This document shows positions 28,687 to 36,683 of a stretch of 64,000 bases of DNA, piece by piece. Position numbers and translations under genes: made by a program. The stretch lies in NCBI RefSeq assembly GCF_030944625.1, contig NZ_JAUSXY010000001.1:3472001-3536000 (forward strand), in the 5' to 3' direction. Within the stretch, counting starts at the first letter, position 1; every line of letters starts with the position of its first letter. Source of the DNA: Arthrobacter sp. SLBN-112. Lineage in GTDB: Bacteria > Actinomycetota > Actinomycetes > Actinomycetales > Micrococcaceae. The notes below the pieces were generated by a model. The model did no database searches, was not told the origin of the DNA, and saw only the letters and a program-made list of their open reading frames with translations.

Positions 28687-30780
28687 GTGCAGGAACACGT
28701 GACAGACCCCCTTGCAGGGACACTGGTGGACAACCGCTATGCAGTGGCCTCCAGGCTCGCCCGCGGCGGAATGTCCACTGTCTACCTGGCCGTCGACCAA
28801 AGGCTGGACCGCGAAGTGGCGCTCAAGGTGCTCCACCCGCACCTCGCCGCCGACGAAAGCTTCCTGGGCAGGCTGGGCCGCGAAGCAAAGGCCGCCGCGC
28901 GCCTCTCCCACCCGCACGTGGTGGGTGTACTGGACCAGGGCAACGACGGCAATACCGCCTACCTCGTCATGGAGTACATCAAGGGCCATACGCTCAGGGA
29001 CGTTCTCAAGGAGCGGGGCGCCCTGCCGCCGCGGCTGGCACTGGCACTGATCGATCCCGTAGTGGAGGGTCTGGGAGCCGCGCACGCAGCGGGCTTTATC
29101 CACCGGGACGTCAAGCCGGAAAATGTCCTGATCGCCGATGACGGCAGGATCAAGATTGGCGATTTCGGCCTGGCCCGTGCCGTCACCAGTTCCACCAGTA
29201 CCGGTGCGCTGATCGGCACCGTTGCCTATATCTCCCCCGAACTGGTCCTGGGCCAACCGGCGGACGAGCGCAGCGATGTCTACTCCGTGGGCATCATGTT
29301 GTACGAAATGCTGACGGGCCGGCAACCGTTCGAAGGTGACGTGCCCATCCAGGTCGCCTACCAGCACGTCAACGGAACGGTCGGTCCGCCGTCAGCCCTG
29401 GTGCCCGGCCTCGCCGGGGAAGTGGATGAGCTGGTGCAATGGTGCACCGCCAATGATCCCGAAAACCGGCCGGTCGACGGCAATGCCCTGCTCCAGGAGC
29501 TGCGCCACATCCGGACCAACCTGACGGATGCCGAACTTGACCTGCAGCCCCCCGCGGCTGCCGCCGCGACTGCCCAGCACCAGACCGAGGTTCTGGCCCG
29601 CGCCAGCAATCCAACGACGCTTATGCCCCCCGCACGGCCGGCCGCCCCTGGCTATCCTCCCGGACGGCAGCCGATGCCGCAGGAGCGCACAGCCGCCGGG
29701 CCTGCGGCGGAAGCCATAATGTCCCACTCCCGGCGGGCGGACCTCGCACTGCCCGACGACGATGCGGAGGACGCCTGGGCTCCCCCACCGCCCCGGCTCA
29801 GCAAGCGGGCGCAGCGCCGAGCGGACCGGGAAGACGAAAAAGTCCGCGCGCGGGCGGCCGCCACTCCCGCGCGCACGCTCCGGGAAGGCAATCCGCGCCG
29901 TCGGGGCATCCTGTGGATTGTTGTCCTCATTATTGCCGCCCTGCTGGCTACCGGCGCCGGATGGTTTTTCGGCATGGGTCCGGGCGCTGCGGCAGCGGTG
30001 CCGGCCGTGGCCAACAAGACGGTGGCGCAGGCCCAGCAAGTGCTCAACGGGGTGGGTTTCCATTCCACCACCAGCGATGTCTTTGATGACCAGGTGCCCA
30101 GCGGCCTGGTGGTGGGCAGCGAGCCGTCCGCCGGTACCGAGATCCGCAAATTCCAGCCCGTCTCGCTGTTGGTCTCGAAGGGCCCGCAGCTCTTTCCCCT
30201 GCCGAAACTCACCGGCGGAACCCTGACGGACGCGAAGAACGCACTCAATGCGGCTGAAATGGCGTTGGGCCCGGTCAGCGAACAATTCGACGACCAGGCC
30301 GCAGCCGGCACGGTGTTATCGCAAAATCCCGCTGCCGGCACGCCCGCCCGGCACGGCACGCCCGTGGAGATGGTGGTTTCCAAGGGACCGCAGCCGATCC
30401 CCGTTCCCTCCGTGGTGGGAAAGGCCAAGGACGACGCCGCAGCCGCGATCAAAGCCGCGGGGCTCACTGCCGACACGTCACCGGATGCGGTGTTTGACAA
30501 GTCCGTTCCCGAGGGCGCCGTGGTCAGCCAGTCTCCGGCCACCGGGACGCTGACCCGCGGCGGCACGGTCACCTTGACCATTTCCAAGGGGCCAAAGATG
30601 GTGGATGTACCCAGCTTCATCGGCAAGCAGGCTACAGAAGCACGCAAGGCCCTGGAGGCGCTGGGCTTCCAGGTCCGGGTCAACAACATCCTCGGCGGCT
30701 TCTTCGGTACCGTCCGGGATCAGGAACCGGTGAACCGCAAGGTACCCGAGGGTTCCGTCATCACGATCACGGTGGTGTAG
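28687..30780 (+). CDS. pknL: PknL-like Ser/Thr protein kinase with four PASTA domains
   Basis: A 697-aa membrane sensor kinase. The kinase domain (about residues 17-280) has the glycine loop LARGGMSTVYLA, the ATP lysine K47 in VALKVLHP, catalytic HRDVKPEN (D141) and DFGLARA. The activation loop is rich in Ser/Thr (VTSSTSTGALIGT). A Pro/Ala-rich juxtamembrane region ends in KRAQRRADRE. One membrane helix (about 408-428) is followed by four PASTA repeats to the C-terminus, starting near 437, 502, 569 and 636. PASTA repeats bind muropeptides or lipid II. M. tuberculosis PknL itself lacks PASTA domains, so the name reflects synteny. GTG at 28687 or 28699 could start it. Confidence 0.93.
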   Translation: MQEHVTDPLAGTLVDNRYAVASRLARGGMSTVYLAVDQRLDREVALKVLHPHLAADESFLGRLGREAKAAARLSHPHVVGVLDQGNDGNTAYLVMEYIKGHTLRDVLKERGALPPRLALALIDPVVEGLGAAHAAGFIHRDVKPENVLIADDGRIKIGDFGLARAVTSSTSTGALIGTVAYISPELVLGQPADERSDVYSVGIMLYEMLTGRQPFEGDVPIQVAYQHVNGTVGPPSALVPGLAGEVDELVQWCTANDPENRPVDGNALLQELRHIRTNLTDAELDLQPPAAAAATAQHQTEVLARASNPTTLMPPARPAAPGYPPGRQPMPQERTAAGPAAEAIMSHSRRADLALPDDDAEDAWAPPPPRLSKRAQRRADREDEKVRARAAATPARTLREGNPRRRGILWIVVLIIAALLATGAGWFFGMGPGAAAAVPAVANKTVAQAQQVLNGVGFHSTTSDVFDDQVPSGLVVGSEPSAGTEIRKFQPVSLLVSKGPQLFPLPKLTGGTLTDAKNALNAAEMALGPVSEQFDDQAAAGTVLSQNPAAGTPARHGTPVEMVVSKGPQPIPVPSVVGKAKDDAAAAIKAAGLTADTSPDAVFDKSVPEGAVVSQSPATGTLTRGGTVTLTISKGPKMVDVPSFIGKQATEARKALEALGFQVRVNNILGGFFGTVRDQEPVNRKVPEGSVITITVV

Positions 30781-30817
30781 GTGGTGGCAGGCCGGCCGCG
30801 CCGGCCCGCCACCTGAC

Positions 30818-32212
30818 CTAGTTCTTGGCGAGTGCGCCGGCTACGAGGAAGGCCATCTCCAGCGACTGCATGTGGTTCAGGCGGGGATCGCACACAGACT
30901 CGTAGCGGTCCAGGAAGGCGTCCTGGTCGATCGGGTCCGCGCCACCGAGACACTCGGCCACGTCGTCGCCGGTCATCTCCACGTGCAGCCCGCCAGGGAC
31001 CGTCCCCAGCCCGTGGTGCACTTCGAAGAAGCCGCGCACTTCGTCGATGACGTCGTCGAAATTGCGCGTCTTGTAGCCGTTGGGCGACGTGACGGTGTTG
31101 CCGTGCATGGGGTCGGTGACCCACAGCACCTGGGCGCCGGAAGCGGTGACCTTCTCGACGACGGCAGGCAGCTTCTCGCGGATGTTGCCGGCACCCATGC
31201 GGGTAATGAAGGTCAGGCGCCCTGGCTCGCGGTCAGGGTCCAGCTTGTCGATCAGGCGCAGCGCGTCATCACCGGTGGTGGACGGGCCGAGCTTGACCCC
31301 GATGGGGTTGCGCACCCGCGAGAGGAAGTCGACATGGGCGTGGTCCAGTTCCCGGGTGCGCTCCCCGATCCACAGGAAGTGGGCCGAGGTGTCATAGGGG
31401 AAGCCGGTGCGGGAGTCGATGCGCGTCAGGGCGCGCTCGTAGTCCAGCAGCAGTGCCTCGTGGCTGGCGAAGAACTCCACGCGCTTGAGGGCTTCGAAGT
31501 CGGCGCCGCAGGAATCCATGAACTTGATGGCGCGGTCGATATCCCGGGCCAGCGACTCGTAGCGGGCGTGGGCCGGGTTTTCGGTGAACCCCTTGTTCCA
31601 CTGGTGTACCGAGCGGAGGTCGGCAAAGCCGCCCTGTGTGAAGGCCCGGATGAGGTTCAGCGTGGAAGCGGAGGTGTGGTAGGCGCGGAGCATCCTGGCG
31701 GCGTCATGGCCGCGGGATTCGGGCGTGAACTCGTAACCGTTGACGATGTCGCCACGGTAGGCGGGCAAGGTGACGCCGTCGCGGGTTTCATCGTTTGAGG
31801 AACGGGGCTTGGCGAACTGGCCCGCCATCCGGCCCATCTTGATGACCGGCATGGCCGCCCCGTACGTGAGCACCACTGCCATCTGGAGAATGGTCTTGAC
31901 GCGGGCACTGATCTTGTCCGCCGTGGCCGCCTCGAACGTTTCGGCGCAGTCGCCGCCCTGCAGCAGGAAGGCCTTGCCCTGGGCGGCAGCGGCGAGCCGC
32001 TCGCGCAGCACGTCCACTTCACCGGCGAACACCAGTGGCGGAAGGACGGAAAGTTCCTTTACCGAGGCCTCGAAAACGCCGCGGTCCTGCCAGCTGGGCT
32101 GCTGCGAGATGGGAAGGTCCCGCCAGTTGTCGAGTCCGGGATAGTTGGCCGCCCCGCTCTGGGCGGTACTGGACAGCGAAAAGGCAGGTTTTGCAGATAG
32201 CTCAGTCACCAT
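30818..32212 (-). CDS. aroG: Class II 3-deoxy-7-phosphoheptulonate (DAHP) synthase
   Basis: A 464-aa first enzyme of the shikimate pathway, which joins phosphoenolpyruvate and erythrose 4-phosphate. It is the type II (plant/mycobacterial) form, with FLLQGGDCAETFEAATADKI, KMGRMAGQFAKPRSS, LPAYRGDIVNGYEF, HFLWIGERTRELDHAHVDF and WVTDPMHGNTVTSPNGYKTR. The order kinase-aroG-acyltransferase matches M. tuberculosis Rv2176-Rv2178c-Rv2182c. It converges with the kinase gene. GGCAGGCCGGCC/CGGCCCGCC in the 37-bp gap may form a shared terminator. Confidence 0.97.
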   Translation of the reverse strand: MVTELSAKPAFSLSSTAQSGAANYPGLDNWRDLPISQQPSWQDRGVFEASVKELSVLPPLVFAGEVDVLRERLAAAAQGKAFLLQGGDCAETFEAATADKISARVKTILQMAVVLTYGAAMPVIKMGRMAGQFAKPRSSNDETRDGVTLPAYRGDIVNGYEFTPESRGHDAARMLRAYHTSASTLNLIRAFTQGGFADLRSVHQWNKGFTENPAHARYESLARDIDRAIKFMDSCGADFEALKRVEFFASHEALLLDYERALTRIDSRTGFPYDTSAHFLWIGERTRELDHAHVDFLSRVRNPIGVKLGPSTTGDDALRLIDKLDPDREPGRLTFITRMGAGNIREKLPAVVEKVTASGAQVLWVTDPMHGNTVTSPNGYKTRNFDDVIDEVRGFFEVHHGLGTVPGGLHVEMTGDDVAECLGGADPIDQDAFLDRYESVCDPRLNHMQSLEMAFLVAGALAKN

Positions 32213-32279
32213 CTAAGACTAGCGGCAGGGCGGGACCGGCAGGGCACAGCGCCGTCACTCAGCCCGGCCCCGGCGTCAC

Positions 32280-32306
32280 AACGGCACCGGAAACCCCGGT
32301 GCCGTT
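32280..32306 (-). terminator. Hairpin at the plsC stop
   Basis: AACGGCACCGG and CCGGTGCCGTT form an 11-bp stem with a 5-nt loop, immediately at the end of the plsC frame and before aroG. It probably limits plsC read-through into aroG. Confidence 0.7.
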
Positions 32307-33135
32307 ACCTGGCGGCGGATGTCCCGGCGTCGTCCTCCGGTGCAGTCCTGCCTTCCGCCGGTGCCTCGGGGCCGGTACCGCTGCCGTGGACGAATTCGCC
32401 TTCGCCGGCGGCCGGTGCGGCCAATGGCTCCGCTGCCGCCCTCGGTTCTGCAGGCTTGCCGGCAAGCCGGAGCTTGACGACGGCGGCGTACTCGTCCACA
32501 TACTCCTGGCCGGACAGCCGCATCAGGTTGGTCATGATCTCGTCCGTGATAAGCCGCTGCACGGTGCGGTCTTCCGCCTGGTCACGGTACTGGCTGAAGT
32601 CCAGCGGTTCGCCGAAGATCATGCCGATCCTGCGGATGTTGGGCAGCCGCTTGCCGATGGGCTGGACTTTGTCGGTGCCGATCATGGCAACAGGAATAAC
32701 CGGAACGCCCGCCTGCAGCGCCAGCCGGGCCACGCCCACTTTCCCGCGGTATAACCGGGCGTCCGGGCTGCGCGTGCCCTCGGGGTAGATGCCCAGCAGG
32801 CCGCCGGAGCTGAGTACGTCCATCCCCGCATTCAGGGACGCCGCCGAGGCCGCGCCACCGGACCGGTCCATGGGCAGCTGGTTGGTCAGGCGGAAGAACG
32901 CCGCGGTCAGCCTGCCCTTGATCCCGGTTCCCGTGAAGTATTCCGATTTGGCCAGGAACACCACCGGACGGCGGACCATGAGCGGCATGAAGATCGAATC
33001 CGAGAACGACAGGTGGTTGGAGGCGATAATGGCGGCCCCCTGCACCGGGATGTTGTCCAGGCCCTTGACCCACGGCCGGAAAAGCAGCTTGATCACCGGA
33101 CCGAGGAAGATCCTTTTCATGACCCAATAGAACAC
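32305..33135 (-). CDS. plsC: 1-acyl-sn-glycerol-3-phosphate acyltransferase (Rv2182c-like)
   Basis: A 276-aa membrane-associated acyltransferase that makes phosphatidic acid. It has the catalytic NHLSFSD motif (HX4D) near residues 40-46, a membrane-interacting segment at FLAKSEYFTG, the substrate motif GIYPEGTRSPD and VPVIPVAMIGTDKV. The C-terminal 50 residues are Ala/Glu/Pro-rich and look disordered. It is divergent from the hydrolase pair. A second PlsC-like protein is encoded at 49152; the two share motifs but differ in length and sequence. Confidence 0.92.
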   Translation of the reverse strand: MFYWVMKRIFLGPVIKLLFRPWVKGLDNIPVQGAAIIASNHLSFSDSIFMPLMVRRPVVFLAKSEYFTGTGIKGRLTAAFFRLTNQLPMDRSGGAASAASLNAGMDVLSSGGLLGIYPEGTRSPDARLYRGKVGVARLALQAGVPVIPVAMIGTDKVQPIGKRLPNIRRIGMIFGEPLDFSQYRDQAEDRTVQRLITDEIMTNLMRLSGQEYVDEYAAVVKLRLAGKPAEPRAAAEPLAAPAAGEGEFVHGSGTGPEAPAEGRTAPEDDAGTSAAR

Positions 33136-33246
33136 GTGGCGAACCTCTCCGGAAGGCGGCTTCCAGCCCCTGCGTCGGGCCTGGCCAGCGATTCAATGCA
33201 ACCCTACTCTAGTGAGATTTGGCAGGAACAGTGACACGATGGAGTC

Positions 33247-34035
33247 ATGACTGAAAGCAGCATCCCGCCCCGTCCGGCCGCTTTCAGCTATCCAGGCCAC
33301 GGCCCCAATGCGCGGATTGGCATCGCCATCTGCCACGGGTTCACCGGCAGCCCCTTGAGCGTGATGCCGTGGGCACTGCACCTGGCGGACCAGGGCTACG
33401 CGGTGTCCGTTCCCTTGCTGCCCGGGCATGGAACGGATTGGCGCCAGCTCGCCCGGACGGCGTGGCAGGACTGGTACCGCAGCTACGAGGAAGCTTTCCT
33501 GGACCTTTCCGCGCGGACGGACATGACGTTTACCGCCGGCCTGTCCATGGGCGGTGCGATCGCCCTGCTCGCGGCCTCCCGCCACCACGTTTCGGGGGTC
33601 ACCATCGTCAATCCGGGGCTGAGTTTCTATGACCGCCGGGTGCGCGTGATCGGCGTCCTCAAGTACTTCCAGCGGACCACGATTCCCCTCCAGGAGGACC
33701 AGACCGGGGCACCAGCCACGGACGACGGCGACTATTCGCGGACCCCGCTGGCTGCCGTGCATGAGCTCAAGAAGCTCTTTGGCGCTGCCACGCGCGGGCT
33801 GCCGAAGGTGGACGCCCCGGTCCAGGTTTTCAAATCGCGAACGGACGCAGTGGTCCCGCCAACATCCCTGGCCCTGCTGGAAAAGGGGCTGCGGGGAAAT
33901 CTTGCCGAGGTCGTGGACCTTGCCAGCAGTGGACATGTGGCTACTCTGGACGTGGACGCGCCCGCGATCTTCGAAAAATCGGAAGCATTCGTCGCCGCCC
34001 ACGCCCGCCGCACCAGTACCTTGGAGACGCCATGA
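33247..34035 (+). CDS. Alpha/beta hydrolase, carboxylesterase/monoacylglycerol lipase type (copy 1)
   Basis: A 262-aa serine hydrolase. An early HGFTGSPLSVMPW oxyanion-loop motif is followed by LLPGHGTDWRQL. The nucleophile elbow is GLSMGGAIAL. The Asp is likely in FKSRTDAVVPPTS and the His in LASSGHVATLDVDAP. The architecture matches the Est30/monoacylglycerol lipase-like family. It overlaps the next gene (copy 2) by ATGA, and the two are clear paralogues. Context with an acyltransferase and an acyl-CoA synthetase suggests lipid metabolism; the substrate is unknown. Confidence 0.88.
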   Translation: MTESSIPPRPAAFSYPGHGPNARIGIAICHGFTGSPLSVMPWALHLADQGYAVSVPLLPGHGTDWRQLARTAWQDWYRSYEEAFLDLSARTDMTFTAGLSMGGAIALLAASRHHVSGVTIVNPGLSFYDRRVRVIGVLKYFQRTTIPLQEDQTGAPATDDGDYSRTPLAAVHELKKLFGAATRGLPKVDAPVQVFKSRTDAVVPPTSLALLEKGLRGNLAEVVDLASSGHVATLDVDAPAIFEKSEAFVAAHARRTSTLETP

Positions 34036-34841
34036 CCTCCGGCCCTGACCACAGCCCCTTCTCGAGCGCCTTCAGCGGCGAAGGTCCCCGCACCGGAATC
34101 GTCCTGTCCCATGGCTTCACGGGAAGCCCGCATGGTTTGCGGGCGTGGGCCACGGCGTTCGCCGCGGCCGGTTTCGCCGTCCGGATGCCGTTGCTTCCGG
34201 GCCACGGGACGTCGTGGCAGGACCTCTCCCGGACCCGCTGGCAGCAATGGCACGCTGCCTTGGATGAAGCTTTCCTCGAGCTGGACGCCCAGTGCGACAG
34301 GGTTTTCGCTGCCGGCCTGAGCATGGGCGGGGCCCTGGCCCTGCGGATTGCCGCGACCAGGCCGGTTGCGGGAGTGGTCCTGGTGAATCCCGGCCTGGTG
34401 GTCGATGACCCCCGCGCGCCGCTGGCGGGCATCCTGAAGCTGGTCGTGAAGAGCACCCCGTCGATTGGCAACGACATCCTCAAGGCAGGTGTGGAGGAGG
34501 GCGCCTACGCACGCACCCCGGTGGCAGCCGCCCACGAACTCAACAAGATGTTCAAGGACACCGTCCGGCTCCTCCCCCGGATCACCGCCCCCGTCCAGGT
34601 CTACCGCTCAACCGTGGACCATGTGGTGTCCGATGCCAGCATGGCCGTCCTGCGGCGCGGGCTGACGAATGCGCCACTGGACGTGGTCCGGCTGGAGAAC
34701 AGTTACCACGTCGCCACCCTGGACAACGACGCGGAGCTCATCTTCGAGGGCTCGGTGGACTTCATCCGGCGGGTCCTGAACGCCGCGCCACCGGCCAGTC
34801 CCGCCACGGCAGGGCAGGAGGGCCGCAATGAACAGGCATGA
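34032..34841 (+). CDS. Alpha/beta hydrolase, carboxylesterase/monoacylglycerol lipase type (copy 2)
   Basis: A 269-aa paralogue of the preceding gene with all key elements kept: LSHGFTGSPHGLRAW, LLPGHGTSWQDLSRTRWQQW, GLSMGGALAL nucleophile elbow, YRSTVDHVVSDAS and ENSYHVATLDNDAE. The ATG at 34032 overlaps the copy 1 stop (ATGA). Its own stop overlaps the following membrane protein by 14 bp. Three coupled genes therefore form one transcription unit. Retained motifs suggest both copies are active, possibly on different acyl substrates. Confidence 0.88.
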   Translation: MTSGPDHSPFSSAFSGEGPRTGIVLSHGFTGSPHGLRAWATAFAAAGFAVRMPLLPGHGTSWQDLSRTRWQQWHAALDEAFLELDAQCDRVFAAGLSMGGALALRIAATRPVAGVVLVNPGLVVDDPRAPLAGILKLVVKSTPSIGNDILKAGVEEGAYARTPVAAAHELNKMFKDTVRLLPRITAPVQVYRSTVDHVVSDASMAVLRRGLTNAPLDVVRLENSYHVATLDNDAELIFEGSVDFIRRVLNAAPPASPATAGQEGRNEQA

Positions 34842-35403
34842 TCCGGGCCAGCCGGACCCGGGGGCCAGCCAGGACGACGCCGTCTGGCTGGACCTGGTGG
34901 CACGGCTCGAATCGGACACCGTGGCAACGCGCCCTGATACCCCGGCAGGCGGCCAGCTGCCACCATCCGGGACAGCACCCGGAACCCCGGAAACCCACCA
35001 GCCGCCCTCGTTCCGGGACTTTGATCCCCTGGGCCTGGCCGGGATGCCGCCTGCCGAGTTGTCGGCGGCGGAGCGCCAGGCGGCAGCCGCCGGCGGGACG
35101 GCCGCAGAGCCTGCCGGGCCCTCCGATGGCCCCCGGGATTATGAGGTGGACGACGACGACGACGGCGGTGAGTTCGTGCCCGAGGAGCCGCCCAGCCTGG
35201 CCGGTACCGATCCCCTGACCATGCTGGCGTGGCTGGGGGCCGTGGGCGCACCGGTGGCGTTGCTGTTGTCGGCAATGTTCTGGCGGTCAGCGCCACTGCT
35301 GGCCATCGTCGGAATTGTTGCCGTCTTCGTGCTCGCGACCGTGTACCTGATTATGAAGCTGCCCCAGGAAAAGAACGGGGACGACGACGGCGCGAGGGTC
35401 TAG
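34828..35403 (+). CDS. Actinobacterial membrane protein of unknown function
   Basis: A 191-aa protein with a long, Pro/Ala-rich, acidic N-terminal region (residues 1-125), including SFRDFDPLGLAGMPPAEL-like text and a DDDDDGGEFVPEEPPSL cluster. Two closely spaced membrane helices follow (about 130-150, LTMLAWLGAVGAPVALLLS, and 155-177, APLLAIVGIVAVFVLATVYL). The tail is KLPQEKNGDDDGARV. It is translationally coupled to the hydrolase pair. I recognise no catalytic domain. Confidence 0.75.
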   Translation: MNRHDPGQPDPGASQDDAVWLDLVARLESDTVATRPDTPAGGQLPPSGTAPGTPETHQPPSFRDFDPLGLAGMPPAELSAAERQAAAAGGTAAEPAGPSDGPRDYEVDDDDDGGEFVPEEPPSLAGTDPLTMLAWLGAVGAPVALLLSAMFWRSAPLLAIVGIVAVFVLATVYLIMKLPQEKNGDDDGARV

Positions 35404-35420
35404 CAAGCACGCCGGGCCGG

Positions 35421-36512
35421 TCAGCTGCGGACGCGGCTGCTGACCCGGGAGAGGTCCGCAGCACCGATCAGGCCCGCGTTGGGGCCGAGGGCGGCCAGCT
35501 CGATGCCCGCTTCCGGCCGGAAGCCACGGCCGGTGAGGTTCCGTGCGAACGCCTTGCGGGCCGGCTCCACCAGCAGGTCACCCGCAGAGCACAAGCCCCC
35601 GCCGATCACGAACAGGCCTGGATCCAGGGCCGCGGCCAGGTTGGCCAGTCCCAGGCCGAGCCATTCGCCCACTTCCTCGATCAGCTCGCGCGACGCACGG
35701 TCGCCTGCCAGGGCCAGTTCCGTGACGATTGCACCGGTGATGGCTTCAGGGCGGCCGCCCACCGCCGCGAGAAGGTCCTGGGCTACCGGTGAATTTGCCC
35801 GGGCGAGGAGCCGTGCCTCCCGGCCCAGGGCGTTGCCCGATGCGTACTGTTCCCAGCATCCGCGGTTGCCGCACTCGCACCGGTGGCCGCCGGGCATGAT
35901 GATCTGGTGGCCGAATTCGCCGGCGACTCCGAAGCGGCCGCGTTCCACCCTGCCGTCCATCACCATCGCCCCGCCGATTCCGGTGCCCAGCGTGATGCAT
36001 ACCAGGCGGTCCTCCCCCTGGCCGGCGCCGAAGCGCCATTCCGCCCAGGCCGCAGCATCGGCGTCGTTGGTCAGGAGCACCGGGCGGCGAAGAAGCCGCT
36101 GCAGGTTCTCGCGGAGAGGCTCGTTGCGCCAGGCCAGATGCGGGCTGAAGAGGACGGTTCCGCCTGCCAGGTCCATCCAGCCGGCGGCACCGATGCCCAC
36201 CGACCAGATGCGGTGGCCCCGGCCCAATTCCTCGACGAGTTCCACGATGACCTGCTCCACCGCCCGCGGGTCCGTTCCCGGCGTGGACCGGCGTGCCTCG
36301 CTGAGGATCCGGCCTTCGGAGTCCACAACGCCTGCGGCGACCTTGGTTCCCCCGATGTCGATCCCAATGGCCAATCCCTTGCGGCCGAGGCGGAGGTGCC
36401 CGCGGACTCCGCCGCCTTGCAGCTGTCCGGCGCGGTGGGTGACGGGACGGCGGCGCCAGGGAGCCGGTCGTCCAAGGGGGCCGGCCTGGTCGCCGGGCAA
36501 CGGTCCGTACAT
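35421..36512 (-). CDS. glk: ROK-family glucokinase
   Basis: A 363-aa sugar kinase that phosphorylates glucose. After a basic N-terminal stretch of about 45 residues, the ATP loop LAIGIDIGGTKVAAGVVD starts the ROK fold. VLLTNDADAAAWAEW holds the catalytic Asp region, ITLGTGIGGAMV follows, and the zinc-binding ROK signature is RCECGNRGCWEQYASG. It may use ATP or polyphosphate. The N-terminal extension is unusual and may mean a later start, but no alternative ATG/GTG fits well. It is divergent from the acyl-CoA synthetase gene. Confidence 0.92.
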   Translation of the reverse strand: MYGPLPGDQAGPLGRPAPWRRRPVTHRAGQLQGGGVRGHLRLGRKGLAIGIDIGGTKVAAGVVDSEGRILSEARRSTPGTDPRAVEQVIVELVEELGRGHRIWSVGIGAAGWMDLAGGTVLFSPHLAWRNEPLRENLQRLLRRPVLLTNDADAAAWAEWRFGAGQGEDRLVCITLGTGIGGAMVMDGRVERGRFGVAGEFGHQIIMPGGHRCECGNRGCWEQYASGNALGREARLLARANSPVAQDLLAAVGGRPEAITGAIVTELALAGDRASRELIEEVGEWLGLGLANLAAALDPGLFVIGGGLCSAGDLLVEPARKAFARNLTGRGFRPEAGIELAALGPNAGLIGAADLSRVSSRVRS

Positions 36513-36574
36513 AGTCCACCATTCTAGGCGGCCAGGGGAATTGTCTTGACATACACCGCCGCGCGCGGGGTCGA

Positions 36575-36603
36575 TTGACGACTAAGTTACTCGCCAGTAG
36601 GTT
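36575..36603 (+). promoter_or_regulatory. Acyl-CoA synthetase promoter with TACT-N4-AGTA palindrome
   Basis: TTGACG (36575-36580) and TAGGTT (36598-36603) are spaced by exactly 17 bp. The palindrome TACTCGCCAGTA (36588-36599) sits in the spacer and overlaps the -10. This is a typical position for a TetR-type repressor of fatty-acid genes; the regulator is not in the window. The start codon is 80 bp downstream. Confidence 0.6.
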
Positions 36604-36683
36604 TGTGTACTGCACGGTCCCGCCAGGGGTATTAGTCTTTAGGCAAACCCCTGCGCGGGACTTCAGATATCAAAGGAGCTACA

